Below are positions 8,706 through 18,039 of a stretch of 64,000 nucleotides of DNA, in pieces. The DNA is taken from NCBI GenBank assembly GCA_039024315.1, contig JBCCQN010000004.1:62001-126000 (forward strand), read 5' to 3'. The position numbers were made by a program, and so were the translations under genes. The stretch comes from JBCAWW01 sp039024315. GTDB lineage: Bacteria > Bacteroidota > Bacteroidia > J057. A model generated the notes under the pieces. The model did no database searches. It saw only the letters and a list, made by a program, of their open reading frames with translations, and was not told the DNA's origin. Numbering within the stretch: the first letter of the stretch is position 1; the number at the start of each line of letters is the position of its first letter.

Positions 8706-10085
8706 TTAAGGTAATTGTGTGAGGGCTAAGAGTCCTCGCTGTTGATAATATGGTTTAAGGTCAACCTGCATTGGTGGATAGTTCCCCGCTATGAGAAGCG
8801 CTTGATTCTTTTTCATGGTACGGATTTCATCACGGGTCATTAAGGGGCGATGATGAGTCCCTCCCTGGTCATCTTCGTAAGCGTAACGTCCCAACGCTTG
8901 TTCAAGGGCAATGGTGGTATCGGGCGCTTGGCCTGGTAGGTAGAGCTTGGCAAAGCAGTTATGGATAATCGTTTCCGCCTCATGCTGTCCGTAGAGCTGA
9001 TACATTTGGCTTGGGGATTGTATGGCTGCCAAGATCCCAGAGCGGTACTTACGCACATTACTGATGACATTCCCCAAGGAAGGCAGATAGAGCACCCCGG
9101 CCTCATCGATCAAACAAAAGACATCGTGGTGCCACGGTTGAGGTAGACGAGCCAAGAGTTCAGCAAACAGTTGCTCAAAGAAGAGTGAAGCCAAGACTGA
9201 GTAGTATGACTGGTCAGTAATGGGGTTTTGAATGAACAAGGCGGTCTTCTTCACCCGGAACTCATGAAGAGCGATAGTGTCATAGCTGGTAACTTCAGCC
9301 ACGGCTTCATCAGTGAAGAGTTGCAGCGCGCTGGATACGGTAGCGATGATTCCAGCTTTAACTTTGGCATCGTAAGCCTGGAAGGTGGCATATTCAGCTC
9401 GTAGCCCAAGCGTATCACTGGCTTTCACTTTCCGAGTAAACCAGGCTTCATCACCACTGAGTTGATTGAGATAGTAGCGTACCTGAAGGAAGGTTTGCCT
9501 GTCCTCAGCTTCAGCTTTAACTAAAGTAATGAGCAGCGTGAGTAAAGCCGTAGCTTGGAGATTCCAGAAAGGATCACCTTTCACCCCGCCTAAAGCGGTA
9601 CGGATGACGAGGCTCGAAACCTTGTTGATGTCGCTGGAGGTAGCCACCCGGTAGAGTGGATTGTAGCGATCTGATTGGTCAGGGTGAGCAAAATTGAGGG
9701 TTTTAATCGTGTAGCCTTGCCGTAGAAGGTACGGGGAAACTTTTTTGGCTAACTCGCCTGAAGGATCATGCACAATCGTACTGCCTTTCAGCTTGAGGAG
9801 TGAAGGGATATATATGACAGATGATTTTCCTGAACCGGTAGCCCCGATCACTAAAGCATTGCGATAGGCATCTGCAACCGATAGACAATGAGTTCCGGTT
9901 AGGCAGAAACCACGATGACTCCGCTTGAGGAGCGGATGCGGTGAGGCAAAGCGGGCGGAATATCCAGATTTCCTTTTAGGAAGGCCTGAAGGAAAGACCA
10001 AGGTGAACAGGGACTCAAGGGTACGTTCGAGTGTAATGAATACTGTTTCAAGGAGGCCTTCAATCAGACGAAAAAGTTGACGCAT
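8706..10085 (-). CDS. VirD4/TraG-like type IV coupling ATPase
   Basis: This 459-residue protein delivers the relaxase-DNA complex to a type IV secretion channel. Walker A is GATGSGKSS near residue 80-87, followed by the family-typical IVHDPSGEL. Walker B is VFCLIDEAGVLYLP near 305, with the downstream AAIQSPSQMYQLYG and NCFAKLYLPGQ segments of VirD4/TraG. The N-terminus has at most one weak hydrophobic stretch (LLETVFITL...LFTLVF), less than the two membrane helices usual in VirD4. ATG at 10085 is chosen over an upstream TTG at 10100. It is the first gene of the minus-strand mobilization operon. No VirB-like channel genes are in the window. Confidence 0.88.
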   Translation of the reverse strand: MRQLFRLIEGLLETVFITLERTLESLFTLVFPSGLPKRKSGYSARFASPHPLLKRSHRGFCLTGTHCLSVADAYRNALVIGATGSGKSSVIYIPSLLKLKGSTIVHDPSGELAKKVSPYLLRQGYTIKTLNFAHPDQSDRYNPLYRVATSSDINKVSSLVIRTALGGVKGDPFWNLQATALLTLLITLVKAEAEDRQTFLQVRYYLNQLSGDEAWFTRKVKASDTLGLRAEYATFQAYDAKVKAGIIATVSSALQLFTDEAVAEVTSYDTIALHEFRVKKTALFIQNPITDQSYYSVLASLFFEQLFAELLARLPQPWHHDVFCLIDEAGVLYLPSLGNVISNVRKYRSGILAAIQSPSQMYQLYGQHEAETIIHNCFAKLYLPGQAPDTTIALEQALGRYAYEDDQGGTHHRPLMTRDEIRTMKKNQALLIAGNYPPMQVDLKPYYQQRGLLALTQLP

Positions 10086-10674
10086 ACGTGGAATGCTCAA
10101 CTAGGAAGTGCTGGGTATAGTGTAGCACATTGGGGATTTTCCCCTCATACGATGCGCAATTGATGTTTAGGCACGCCTTACCAATCCGGACAGAACTGAC
10201 AAAAGCTAGCAAAAATGCATTGTCAATATTACCAAATTGTTACCTGTATATATTCTTTTCATTAATTCCAGTTGAACACTTGATTAGTAAAAAAGTAATC
10301 CAGACCTTAGATGATGCGTATCAGGAGTACGCTCTAGTTTCAACCAAAAATCAATCATTTTTGCCTATACGAACACCTTCCATATATACATAGAGACCCA
10401 TCTTTTTTTAGTCAATATATTTTTTTGCTGACTGCTCAAAACATAGAGGCCGATCCGATGATAGGGCCGAGTAATACGTACAAAGCTGTCTTTTTTAGGT
10501 AAGTACCACAGTGAAGTGGACCGATACCAAGCAGTCCAGCCAATTTCAGTTTTCACATGTCGATTTCTAGCTAGAGAATTTATTCATCTAGCTCAAGTTT
10601 TTTCTAGGCCATAGCGTAAAAATTTTTCAGACGCTACCTGGCATACCTATGAACTTACTTAATCACTGAAGTTT
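10086..10674. other. Divergent control region between two mobilization sets
   Basis: This 589-base AT-rich spacer separates the divergent starts of the two transfer gene sets and so should hold two promoters, and perhaps an oriT. Visible structure: GGGGA/TCCCC hairpin at 10132-10144, and TAGCGT (10612-10617) with ACGCTA (10631-10636) around an AAAAATTTTT core just before the plus-strand gene. Two small open frames (10130-10393 plus, 10365-10556 minus) have no protein-like features and are not called. Confidence 0.5.
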
Positions 10675-12078
10675 ATGAAAACTCAGCACAGGACTCCTAT
10701 GTCCTACTTAGATCAAACACTGTTTTACTTCAACCGGACTGATACGTTCACGCTCCGTGATGCTTTCAATGGCCTGCTCATTACAGGCTCAATTGGTTCA
10801 GGTAAAACGACTGGCCCAGGCAAATATATTGGTCAAGCCTACGTAAGAAACCAACTTGGCGGTATCGTACTGTGCGCCAAGTCAAGTGAACGAAAACTCT
10901 GGCAGAAGATAATGGCGGAGGAAGGCCGGAGTGATGACCTCATCACCTTCTCACCAGATTCATCACTGGCCTTCAACTTTCTCAGTTATGAAGCGCAGGT
11001 GAATACCAGTGGCGTAACGCAGAGTGTCGTTGCCCTGTTTGAAACGCTACTCGAATCAAATAGTCAATCCGCTAAGGAAGAGTCGTTTTGGGGCTTGGAA
11101 CGCCAAAAGCTCCTCAAGAGTGTCATTGACTTGGCTCTGAAAGCCACAGGTGAACTCCGCCTCGCCGAGCTCAATGAGATCATCCTGTCGGCTCCCAAAA
11201 CTGAGGAACAGCTTCTTAGTCCTACGTGGCGGAAATCATCCCTGTTCTATCGGTACCTCACCGCTCTGCAACCTAAAGTGGCTGACTTGGGCACCGTGGA
11301 AAAGTCTGACACTGCGCTGACGCTGAACTACTGGCTCAAGGAGTTTATTCGCATGCCGGAAAAGACGCGCATGAACATCATCTCCAGCGTAACGGGTATG
11401 TTCACCGTTTTCCTGCGGAGTCCGTTTGCTCAGTTGTTCTGCGCCGAAACCACCTTTACCCCAGAATTATGTCGGCACGGTAAAGTCATTCTCCTTGACT
11501 TCCCCTTAGACGAATATGGTGACATCGGGCGCTTTAGTCAGATCCTTATGAAGCATGTCTGGCAAAAGGCCATGTTGCGTACGACTGGTCGTCCGGTCTT
11601 TCTCTACGCTGACGAGATGCAGGCCTTTATCACTAAGGCCGATGCAGACTTCCAAGCCCGCTGCCGGGAGTATCGCGTAGCCACTATCTACCTCACGCAG
11701 TCACTTGGCACGCTTGAATTCGGCTTGGGGAATAATGGGTCGGCGAAAAGCATCATCCAAGGTCTGCTCGGTAATCTCACGACCAAAATCTTTCACCGCC
11801 AAGATCACCCCGAAACGCGCCGGTACGCTTCCGAACTCATCGGCAAGTCCTTCCAACAGCGCAGTAGTGGTGGTACCAGCTACGGCAGTTCGACTAGCAT
11901 CTCCGAAGGCTGGAGCGAAAGCCATGAGTATACCGTTCCCCCAGAAGTATTCAGTACGCTCCCCTCTGGTGGCCCTGGCTATGAGTACATCGTAGGGGCA
12001 ATCGTCTACTCCCAAGGCAAAGTCTTCAACGAAAGTCAGCTTAACTATCTCTATGTCCATTTCACCCAAACCCGTTAA
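10675..12078 (+). CDS. Soluble coupling-type ATPase (TraD/TrwB/TraG-like)
   Basis: This 467-residue ATPase belongs to the coupling-protein superfamily. Walker A is GSIGSGKTT (38-46), Walker B is FLYADEMQAF, and a conserved TIYLTQS sensor follows. The C-terminal part (GLLGNLTTKIFHRQDHPETRRYASELIGKS) matches the TraG/TraD C-terminal region. It has no N-terminal membrane helices, which TraD and TrwB normally have; the next gene encodes a separate multi-pass membrane protein. A Gly/Ser-rich linker (SSGGTSYGSSTS) lies near residue 400. It is first in a plus-strand set with a membrane protein and a MobF relaxase, and probably serves that relaxase. Confidence 0.85.
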   Translation: MKTQHRTPMSYLDQTLFYFNRTDTFTLRDAFNGLLITGSIGSGKTTGPGKYIGQAYVRNQLGGIVLCAKSSERKLWQKIMAEEGRSDDLITFSPDSSLAFNFLSYEAQVNTSGVTQSVVALFETLLESNSQSAKEESFWGLERQKLLKSVIDLALKATGELRLAELNEIILSAPKTEEQLLSPTWRKSSLFYRYLTALQPKVADLGTVEKSDTALTLNYWLKEFIRMPEKTRMNIISSVTGMFTVFLRSPFAQLFCAETTFTPELCRHGKVILLDFPLDEYGDIGRFSQILMKHVWQKAMLRTTGRPVFLYADEMQAFITKADADFQARCREYRVATIYLTQSLGTLEFGLGNNGSAKSIIQGLLGNLTTKIFHRQDHPETRRYASELIGKSFQQRSSGGTSYGSSTSISEGWSESHEYTVPPEVFSTLPSGGPGYEYIVGAIVYSQGKVFNESQLNYLYVHFTQTR

Positions 12079-12082
12079 CCTT

Positions 12083-13243
12083 ATGCGAAATTACAATCGT
12101 CCTTCTTCACCCGTCCCACCGTTCTTCCAGCCAACTGGCCACGTCCAGGCGCTGAAGCTCTTCTTCCGCGAATTTATTGACCGTGAGTCTAAGTTCGGCA
12201 AGTGGTTACGTGATACCCTGCAACGTGTCCTCTATGTCCCAGCTACGCTCAGCGAGGTACTCATGCGGCGTAACTTTGGTGAACAGTACTATAAAATCGG
12301 CACGATCATTTTGTTTATGGTCGGCTTCTGGGCAATCGGTCAACTCGCGCCTGAGTTCGGCCGTGGTTCAGAGTGGTACGGACTCCTCAAGCCGGTCGTA
12401 AGTCTTCAACCAGACTCACTCATCAGTTACCTGTTTCTGGCACTGTACGGTGGCTTAGCGTGTTTCCATTATCTCGTCATCAAACGGCGCATCTGGCAAC
12501 GTAAAGACTTGGAGTTTTACTCACGAGCTGATGGCACCCCTCATGAGTGGTTATGGCGCAGTCTGGAAAACATCATCCACGCCACGCCCATGGTGATGGA
12601 GGCGCTGCGCAGTGCGCTCGTCTGGATGATCGCTCACACCTGGGGGCTGACCTGGTTAGCTGCCCGAGCGCTTCACCTGTTTGTCGTCAAGCAACTCCAC
12701 CGTATCCCAGCGCTCCAACGGTTCTCGTTCTCCTGGACTATTCCACCCCAGATCATCACCTCATTGACATGGTTCTTCACGATGATTGACCAGCTCACCG
12801 CGCAGGCTATCGTACTCGTGGATCGCCTCATCAGACGGGTGCAATTCAATGAGTACATCGTCAAGCGCTATGCCGAACCAATCCTGGTCAGCGGGGTCGG
12901 CTATGCCCTCCTCACCTATCTTGGTGCAGACTTCCACTTCGTTGGCATTCTCCTGCTCATCGGTGGTAGCTCATCATTCATCCGAGCGCAAATTGAGTTT
13001 ACGAAGGGTCGCCGGTACCTCCTCAATCAAAATGACAAACGGATCGTGGGTGAGCAATTAAAGGCGGCACTTAACCGCAAAACACCCACGAGAAAAGTAG
13101 CGGGTGTCAGCCTGCCTTTCCTACCGGCTCGTGATCCTCTGGAACAAGCCAACATGTGGGCTGCCCTTGAGATGGATAGCTCAGCAGTGGTGGTGAATCA
13201 GCCTTCATTAGAAGCAGAAGCAGTGCCAAGGGGAGACGTCTGA
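12083..13243 (+). CDS. Multi-pass membrane protein of the MobF transfer set
   Basis: This 386-residue protein has about four to five hydrophobic helices (near IGTIILFMVGFWAIG, SLISYLFLALYGGLACF, ALVWMIAHTWGLTWLA, and AEPILVSGVGYALLTY to FVGILLLIGG). It ends in an acidic cytoplasmic-like tail. No family is recognised. ATG at 12083 leaves a four-base gap after the ATPase stop; an in-frame ATG at 12053 would overlap it. Because the ATPase upstream lacks its usual membrane part, this protein may supply the membrane anchor of a split coupling complex. That role is inferred from position only. Confidence 0.75.
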   Translation: MRNYNRPSSPVPPFFQPTGHVQALKLFFREFIDRESKFGKWLRDTLQRVLYVPATLSEVLMRRNFGEQYYKIGTIILFMVGFWAIGQLAPEFGRGSEWYGLLKPVVSLQPDSLISYLFLALYGGLACFHYLVIKRRIWQRKDLEFYSRADGTPHEWLWRSLENIIHATPMVMEALRSALVWMIAHTWGLTWLAARALHLFVVKQLHRIPALQRFSFSWTIPPQIITSLTWFFTMIDQLTAQAIVLVDRLIRRVQFNEYIVKRYAEPILVSGVGYALLTYLGADFHFVGILLLIGGSSSFIRAQIEFTKGRRYLLNQNDKRIVGEQLKAALNRKTPTRKVAGVSLPFLPARDPLEQANMWAALEMDSSAVVVNQPSLEAEAVPRGDV

Positions 13244-13277
13244 ACTAAATATTCCATTAACCACAATCCGCTCACCT

Positions 13278-15983
13278 ATGCTCCGTATTACCGCGCGATA
13301 TAATGCTGAAAATGCTAAAGCCTACTTTGACAAGGCTTTAGCGCAAGAGGACTATTACCTCAAGGAAGCCAGTATCGGTACGTGGCACGGACAGGTGAAA
13401 ACCTGGTTAGGATTACCCGATACGATCACGCGGGACACCTTCCACGCCCTGTGTGATAATCGTCATCCCCGCACCCAGAAGTCATTAACCCCACGCACGA
13501 ATAGCCATCGTCGCGTGGGGTATGACTTCACCTTTTCAGCCCCCAAAGCGGTCTCAATCGTGCAGGCACTGACCAATGACCAACGCATTGAAACCGCGTT
13601 TAATGATGCGGTTACCTCAACGATGCAGTCAATTGAACATGAGATGAAAACGAGGGTGCGCCGTAACGGCAGTGAAACTGATCGTCTCACCGGCAACCTT
13701 CTGTGGGGACGATTCACTCACTACACGGCACGACCGGTTAATGGGGTACCTGATCCTCATCTTCACGCTCATTGTTTCGCCATGAATCTCACGTACGATC
13801 TCACTGAGGAGCGCTTTAAGGCGGGGCAATTTGGTGATCTCAAACGTGATGCCCCATACTTTCAAGCTGTCTTTAATCACCGCTTAGCGACTGCCCTTGA
13901 AGGCTTAGGGTATACCACCGAACGCAGCACGCACGGCTTCACCTTATCCGGTATTTCACCTGAGCTTACACAAAAGTTTTCTCGCCGGACAGCCGTGATT
14001 GAAGCCGAGGCAGAGGCCAAGAATATCGTCTCGCCGGTAGCCAAAGCGCGACTGGGTTCACGGACACGTGAAGCCAAACAAGCAGATCGTTCACTTGCCG
14101 AATTAGAACATGACTGGATGAATCGCTTAACTACTGATGAGTTAATGACCTTAAGTGAACTGGCTGGTAAGCCACGGGCTGAACGAGGTGGTGAACAAGC
14201 CGCGATTGCTCACGCGATGGCGGTCAGCTTAGAACGTTCCTCAGTCGTACCCGAACGCACCGTCCTGACCAAAGCCCTCGCCTATGGCGTAGGACACGTT
14301 CGCGAAGATCAGCTGACCCAAGCGCTTAGTGATAAGGCATATCTCAAGTTCGACCTGCATGACGCTCCGGTATATACCACGCGCTCAGTGTTACGCGAAG
14401 AACAATCACTCATTGCCTTTGCCCGTAACGGTCGTAATCGCTTTACCCCACTGCACCAGGATATTGAGCAGTATCGCTTTACTGCCGAGTATCTGAATGA
14501 GGGTCAGCGGGGGGCGGTACACCACTTGTTGCAATCTCCCGATCAGATCATTGGTATTCGGGGCCCAGCTGGTACGGGTAAAACAACGATGATGACGGAA
14601 GCGATTCAGGCCATTGAAGACTCAGGTCATCAGGTGTTTGTTTTTGCACCATCCGCCCAAGCGGCCCGTAAGGTCTTACGAGACGAAGGGTTTACCCAGG
14701 CTGAAACGGTAGCGCACTTACTCAATAATCCACAGCTCCAGCAACAACTCCATAATCAAGTCATGTGGATTGATGAAGCGGGTCTCTTGGGTACCCAAGC
14801 CATGCGACAGATCTGTGATGTGGCGGAGCGATATAATACGCGGGTCATCTTGTCTGGTGATTACGGACAGCACAGTTCCGTTCCGCGGGGTGATGCCCTA
14901 CGTATCCTCGCTGATAACGGCGGGCTCACGCTCTACCGCCTCTCTGAGATCATGCGCCAAAAGAACGCCGGCTATCGCGAGGCGGTTCATTCAATCGCTG
15001 AAGGTCGATTACTGGAGGGCACCCAACAGCTTGATCGCTTGGGAGCGATTATTGAAGCCACGGGGGATGAGCGATATACCGAGATCGCCGAAGCCTACCG
15101 CACAACCATTAGTCAAAAGAAAGGCAAACAACGCCATCGGACGGCCTTAGTGGTCTCCCCTACGCATGCCGAAGGACGGCGGGCAACCAGCGCCATCCGT
15201 GCATCACTCCAGGCTCACGGACACCTTGGCTCATCAGACACGGCCATCCCCCACTTACATAACACTGGTCTGACCACCGCGGAACGGCAGGACTACACGC
15301 ACTACGCTACGGGTGATCTCATTGAGTTTACCCAACATGCTCCCGGGGTTCGCAAAGGTGAACGATTTGTCGTTCAGGCTACGGCACCAGATCATCTTAC
15401 GGCCGAACACTCATCAGACGGCCAGCTCTACACCCTCCCCTTAGGACTCGCTGACCGATTCGCAACTTACCGGCAAAGTACCCTGCCGATAGCGGTTGGT
15501 GAAAAAATTGTCATTACGAAAAATGGAAAAACCAAGGATAAACAACACCGCTTACACAACGGGGCCAGCTACACCGTCAAAGCCCTGACGCCATCGGGTG
15601 ATCTCCTTTTGACCAATGGTTGGGTGGTGGCTCAGGACTTTGGTCATCTCACTCATGGCTACTGCACCACCTCACACAAGGCACAAGGGCGCTCAGTCGA
15701 TACTGTGATTATCGCTCAGTCTACGCTATCAACCGGGGCTAGTGATAATAAGCAATGGTATGTATCTGTTTCCCGCGGGAAACATGAGGTACGTGTCTAC
15801 ACTGATGATAAGGCACTCCTCTTTAAGAACATCCAACGCGATGGTAATCGCTTATCTGCCATTGAGGCCGAGCAAGCCAGCTACCATCAGCAACGTGCGC
15901 AAAAGCAGCGCCAGCACCTCCGTACGTCTCAACGTGAATCTCAACACCAAACACACGATCATGGCTATGAACGAGAACGATAA
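13278..15983 (+). CDS. MobF-family relaxase-helicase (TrwC/TraI-like)
   Basis: This 901-residue protein joins a TrwC-type relaxase to a RecD-like helicase. In the relaxase (about 1-290), paired Tyr Y26/Y27 (EDYYLKE) are the likely nucleophiles, FTFSAPKAVS (85-94) is the family motif, and HLHAH (161-165) binds the metal. In the helicase (about 395-870), Walker A is GPAGTGKTT near 430, Walker B is VMWIDEAGLL, and GYCTTSHKAQGRSVD is the C-terminal RecD/TraI motif. A Gln/Arg-rich tail follows. The protein nicks oriT and unwinds the transferred strand. Length is close to TrwC (about 970). It is the core of the plus-strand transfer set. Confidence 0.95.
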   Translation: MLRITARYNAENAKAYFDKALAQEDYYLKEASIGTWHGQVKTWLGLPDTITRDTFHALCDNRHPRTQKSLTPRTNSHRRVGYDFTFSAPKAVSIVQALTNDQRIETAFNDAVTSTMQSIEHEMKTRVRRNGSETDRLTGNLLWGRFTHYTARPVNGVPDPHLHAHCFAMNLTYDLTEERFKAGQFGDLKRDAPYFQAVFNHRLATALEGLGYTTERSTHGFTLSGISPELTQKFSRRTAVIEAEAEAKNIVSPVAKARLGSRTREAKQADRSLAELEHDWMNRLTTDELMTLSELAGKPRAERGGEQAAIAHAMAVSLERSSVVPERTVLTKALAYGVGHVREDQLTQALSDKAYLKFDLHDAPVYTTRSVLREEQSLIAFARNGRNRFTPLHQDIEQYRFTAEYLNEGQRGAVHHLLQSPDQIIGIRGPAGTGKTTMMTEAIQAIEDSGHQVFVFAPSAQAARKVLRDEGFTQAETVAHLLNNPQLQQQLHNQVMWIDEAGLLGTQAMRQICDVAERYNTRVILSGDYGQHSSVPRGDALRILADNGGLTLYRLSEIMRQKNAGYREAVHSIAEGRLLEGTQQLDRLGAIIEATGDERYTEIAEAYRTTISQKKGKQRHRTALVVSPTHAEGRRATSAIRASLQAHGHLGSSDTAIPHLHNTGLTTAERQDYTHYATGDLIEFTQHAPGVRKGERFVVQATAPDHLTAEHSSDGQLYTLPLGLADRFATYRQSTLPIAVGEKIVITKNGKTKDKQHRLHNGASYTVKALTPSGDLLLTNGWVVAQDFGHLTHGYCTTSHKAQGRSVDTVIIAQSTLSTGASDNKQWYVSVSRGKHEVRVYTDDKALLFKNIQRDGNRLSAIEAEQASYHQQRAQKQRQHLRTSQRESQHQTHDHGYERER

Positions 15984-16332
15984 TTACGATGTCTTTGACT
16001 ATCTCGAAGACCTCGTAGCTCCCGCATCCGATACCTCATCGCAAGCACTGAGTGATGAGGAAATAGCTCAGCTTGATATTACTGACAAGGACGGGTCACG
16101 CTATGGCTTTCCGCGCTATACGCTACGTTCGCTGTCTTTCCATCCGATAGACGGTGCGCTTGCGCTCGACTTTGGCACTACCCTCGTCACCCTGACTGGA
16201 CGAAACCTTGGCCTCGTCTATACACAGCTCCTCGATAACACGCTTGGCTCACTAAAGATCAGTGATCCACTCTATGATGAAGGTGAACCGGATACCTGGA
16301 GTATCCATCACCTCGTCATCACGAAATCGTAA
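15961..16332 (+). CDS. Small acidic protein downstream of the MobF relaxase
   Basis: This 123-residue protein starts at ATG 15961, inside the last codons of the relaxase gene (23-base overlap in another frame), which indicates translational coupling. The N-terminal 45 residues are acidic (NDNYDVFDYLEDL...DEEIAQLDITD). The rest reads as a compact beta-rich domain (LRSLSFHPIDGALALDFGT...). No family is recognised. Position suggests an accessory to the relaxase or a transfer regulator. Confidence 0.7.
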   Translation: MAMNENDNYDVFDYLEDLVAPASDTSSQALSDEEIAQLDITDKDGSRYGFPRYTLRSLSFHPIDGALALDFGTTLVTLTGRNLGLVYTQLLDNTLGSLKISDPLYDEGEPDTWSIHHLVITKS

Positions 16333-16360
16333 TTTTTCACTTTGTATATATCTAACTTTT

Positions 16361-16645
16361 ATGGAAATTCTTGAAAAAATCCGTACCGAACTGCGTCAAC
16401 TTAATGCTTACTACACGCAGTCCACCACCCCCAAGGCAGAGGATCACGGCGAATATGTCGATGGTGCCTGGGTTCAAGAAGAGTTTAATCTATCCCGTCA
16501 AACGCTCCATGAGTACCGGCGTAATGGAGTAATCCCCTACACGTACTTCAATCCAGGCGGGAAAATCTATTACCGCAAAGCGGATTTGTACGAGATACTT
16601 GAGAATAATTTTACAGGGAATAATCCTGCAGACGGCAGTAAGTAG
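16361..16645 (+). CDS. Excisionase-like helix-turn-helix protein
   Basis: This 94-residue protein has a winged-helix HTH of the MerR/excisionase type in its C-terminal half: WVQEEFNLSRQTLHEYRRNGVIPYTYF, then GGKIYYRKADLYEILE, where IYYRKADL is the typical wing-to-helix segment. The N-terminal 30 residues are a likely helix. Such proteins near an integrase commonly act as excision directionality factors or element regulators. It ends seven bases from the convergent integrase stop. ATG at 16361 is used; upstream in-frame codons read through the preceding gene. Confidence 0.8.
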   Translation: MEILEKIRTELRQLNAYYTQSTTPKAEDHGEYVDGAWVQEEFNLSRQTLHEYRRNGVIPYTYFNPGGKIYYRKADLYEILENNFTGNNPADGSK

Positions 16646-16652
16646 TTGTAAT

Positions 16653-17876
16653 TTACGTATCAAAGCGGTTTTTTTTTAAGCGATCCGCCAACAAGGCCAT
16701 ATCGCGCTGTATTTTTTTCATTCCCATTTTGCTGTAGTGCTGGGTCGTGGACATATGTTTATGACCCAGCAATTCTTTTACCGTTTCGAGGGGGACGTCA
16801 TTAGCTAAGAGGATGGTCGTAGCGAAGGTGTGGCGCGCGACGTGAAAGGTTAAGTGCTTATCAATCCCACAAATCGCCGCTAATTCTTGAATGTAGGAAT
16901 TTACTTTTTGATTTGACTTGACTGGTAAGAGGCGGCCATAAATTTTGCGATACTCTGAATCAGCATACCGAGCAATAATCGTATCGGCTTCCTCAAGTAA
17001 AGGGATGCTGCACAAAGCATTGGTCTTTTGGCGGAAGGTGCGAATTGATCGCTGACCTTGAGTTTCCACGATGTGATCTTCCGTCAGATTAAAGGCATCA
17101 ATGTAGGCCAAGCCCGTGTAGCACGAGAAGATAAACACATCGCGGACTTCTGCGAGGCGTTTGGTCTGGAGCACTTTCGCTTGGAGTCGATGCACTTCCT
17201 CAATCGTTAGATAGACGCGGTCTTTGGTAATCACCCGCCCCTGCCATTGGATAAAGGGATCACGGTCGAGCTTACCCTTGCGAACGGCACCTTTAATGAT
17301 CCCGCGTAGAGCATAGATATATTTGACCCGAGTATTGTTCTGAATCTTCCGCTCCGTTTTGAGATAGTATACAAAATCCTCAATGTGCCTATACCGTAAA
17401 TCATCGAGGGCAATATCACTCACCCCCAAGCTACTCATAAGGTAGTCAGTAAAGTGTTTCAACACGGTGCGGTACTTACCCACGGTACGGGGAGAGATCC
17501 CGTCCGGAAGATCAACCGTTTTCTCTAGTTTGGCAATATGCTCCTGAAAGGTGCCAACGAACGTATGCCCATGGAGGCTTTTTCCGCGATACATATCAAG
17601 GACTCGTTGGGCGGTTACCTTCTTCCCTTCACCGAGCAATGAGTTCTCAATTTGGGTAAGCGCTACCGTAACATTACGGATATGCTGATTGAAGATAACG
17701 TCCTCACGTTTTTTCCCTTTACTACAGTACCTCACGCTATCCCATTTATGCGGAGCGATATATTTTTTTAGCGAGTGAGCTTTACGTCCATGAGCGGTAA
17801 GACGCAGGTACACGGGGGCCTCGCCATTGGTTTTGGCTTTTTCTGGGCGGATATAGAAGTGGATTTTCAATGACAT
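16653..17876 (-). CDS. Tyrosine site-specific integrase (Bacteroidota type)
   Basis: This 407-residue integrase has the three usual parts: an arm-binding domain (about 1-85, KIHFYIRPEKAK...), a SAM-like core-binding domain (about 105-205) and a catalytic domain (about 220-400). Catalytic residues seen are H345-x-x-R348 (HVARHT), H372 in LGHKHMS and the nucleophile Y381 (QHYSKMG). The usual Arg I is not present in the CYTGLAYID segment; IntDOT of CTnDOT shows the same departure. The gene starts 164 bases from the 3' end of a tRNA-Ser gene, the classic arrangement for an element inserted in that tRNA. It would catalyse integration and excision. Confidence 0.95.
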   Translation of the reverse strand: MSLKIHFYIRPEKAKTNGEAPVYLRLTAHGRKAHSLKKYIAPHKWDSVRYCSKGKKREDVIFNQHIRNVTVALTQIENSLLGEGKKVTAQRVLDMYRGKSLHGHTFVGTFQEHIAKLEKTVDLPDGISPRTVGKYRTVLKHFTDYLMSSLGVSDIALDDLRYRHIEDFVYYLKTERKIQNNTRVKYIYALRGIIKGAVRKGKLDRDPFIQWQGRVITKDRVYLTIEEVHRLQAKVLQTKRLAEVRDVFIFSCYTGLAYIDAFNLTEDHIVETQGQRSIRTFRQKTNALCSIPLLEEADTIIARYADSEYRKIYGRLLPVKSNQKVNSYIQELAAICGIDKHLTFHVARHTFATTILLANDVPLETVKELLGHKHMSTTQHYSKMGMKKIQRDMALLADRLKKNRFDT

Positions 17877-17985
17877 AGGGTATGGTTTTTCGCTTGTTTA
17901 TGCCGATACCCTTTTTCACCCATGGGTGTCGAAAAGGTGTCGGACGTTCCATTTGAAGATAGGAAAAACCAGACAGACCAGAAAG

Positions 17986-18020
17986 AAAATCGCCCCATAC
18001 TGGACGTATGAGGCGATTTT
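17986..18020 (-). terminator. Terminator of the tRNA-Ser transcript
   Basis: AAAATCGCC (17986-17994) pairs with GGCGATTTT (18012-18020), with an inner CATAC/GTATG stem. Read on the minus strand it follows the tRNA by 20 bases and is followed by TTTTCTTTCT. It could also act from the other side. Confidence 0.75.
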
Positions 18021-18039
18021 GAACACTTTGTATCGGAAC

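Noticed and set aside
10130..10393. 87-residue open frame on the plus strand in the divergent spacer
   Set aside because: No domain or leader, composition follows the AT-rich spacer, and it would block the promoter region of two operons.
11701..12069. Open frame antisense to the coupling ATPase gene
   Set aside because: It is fully inside a well-supported gene on the other strand and shows no family features.
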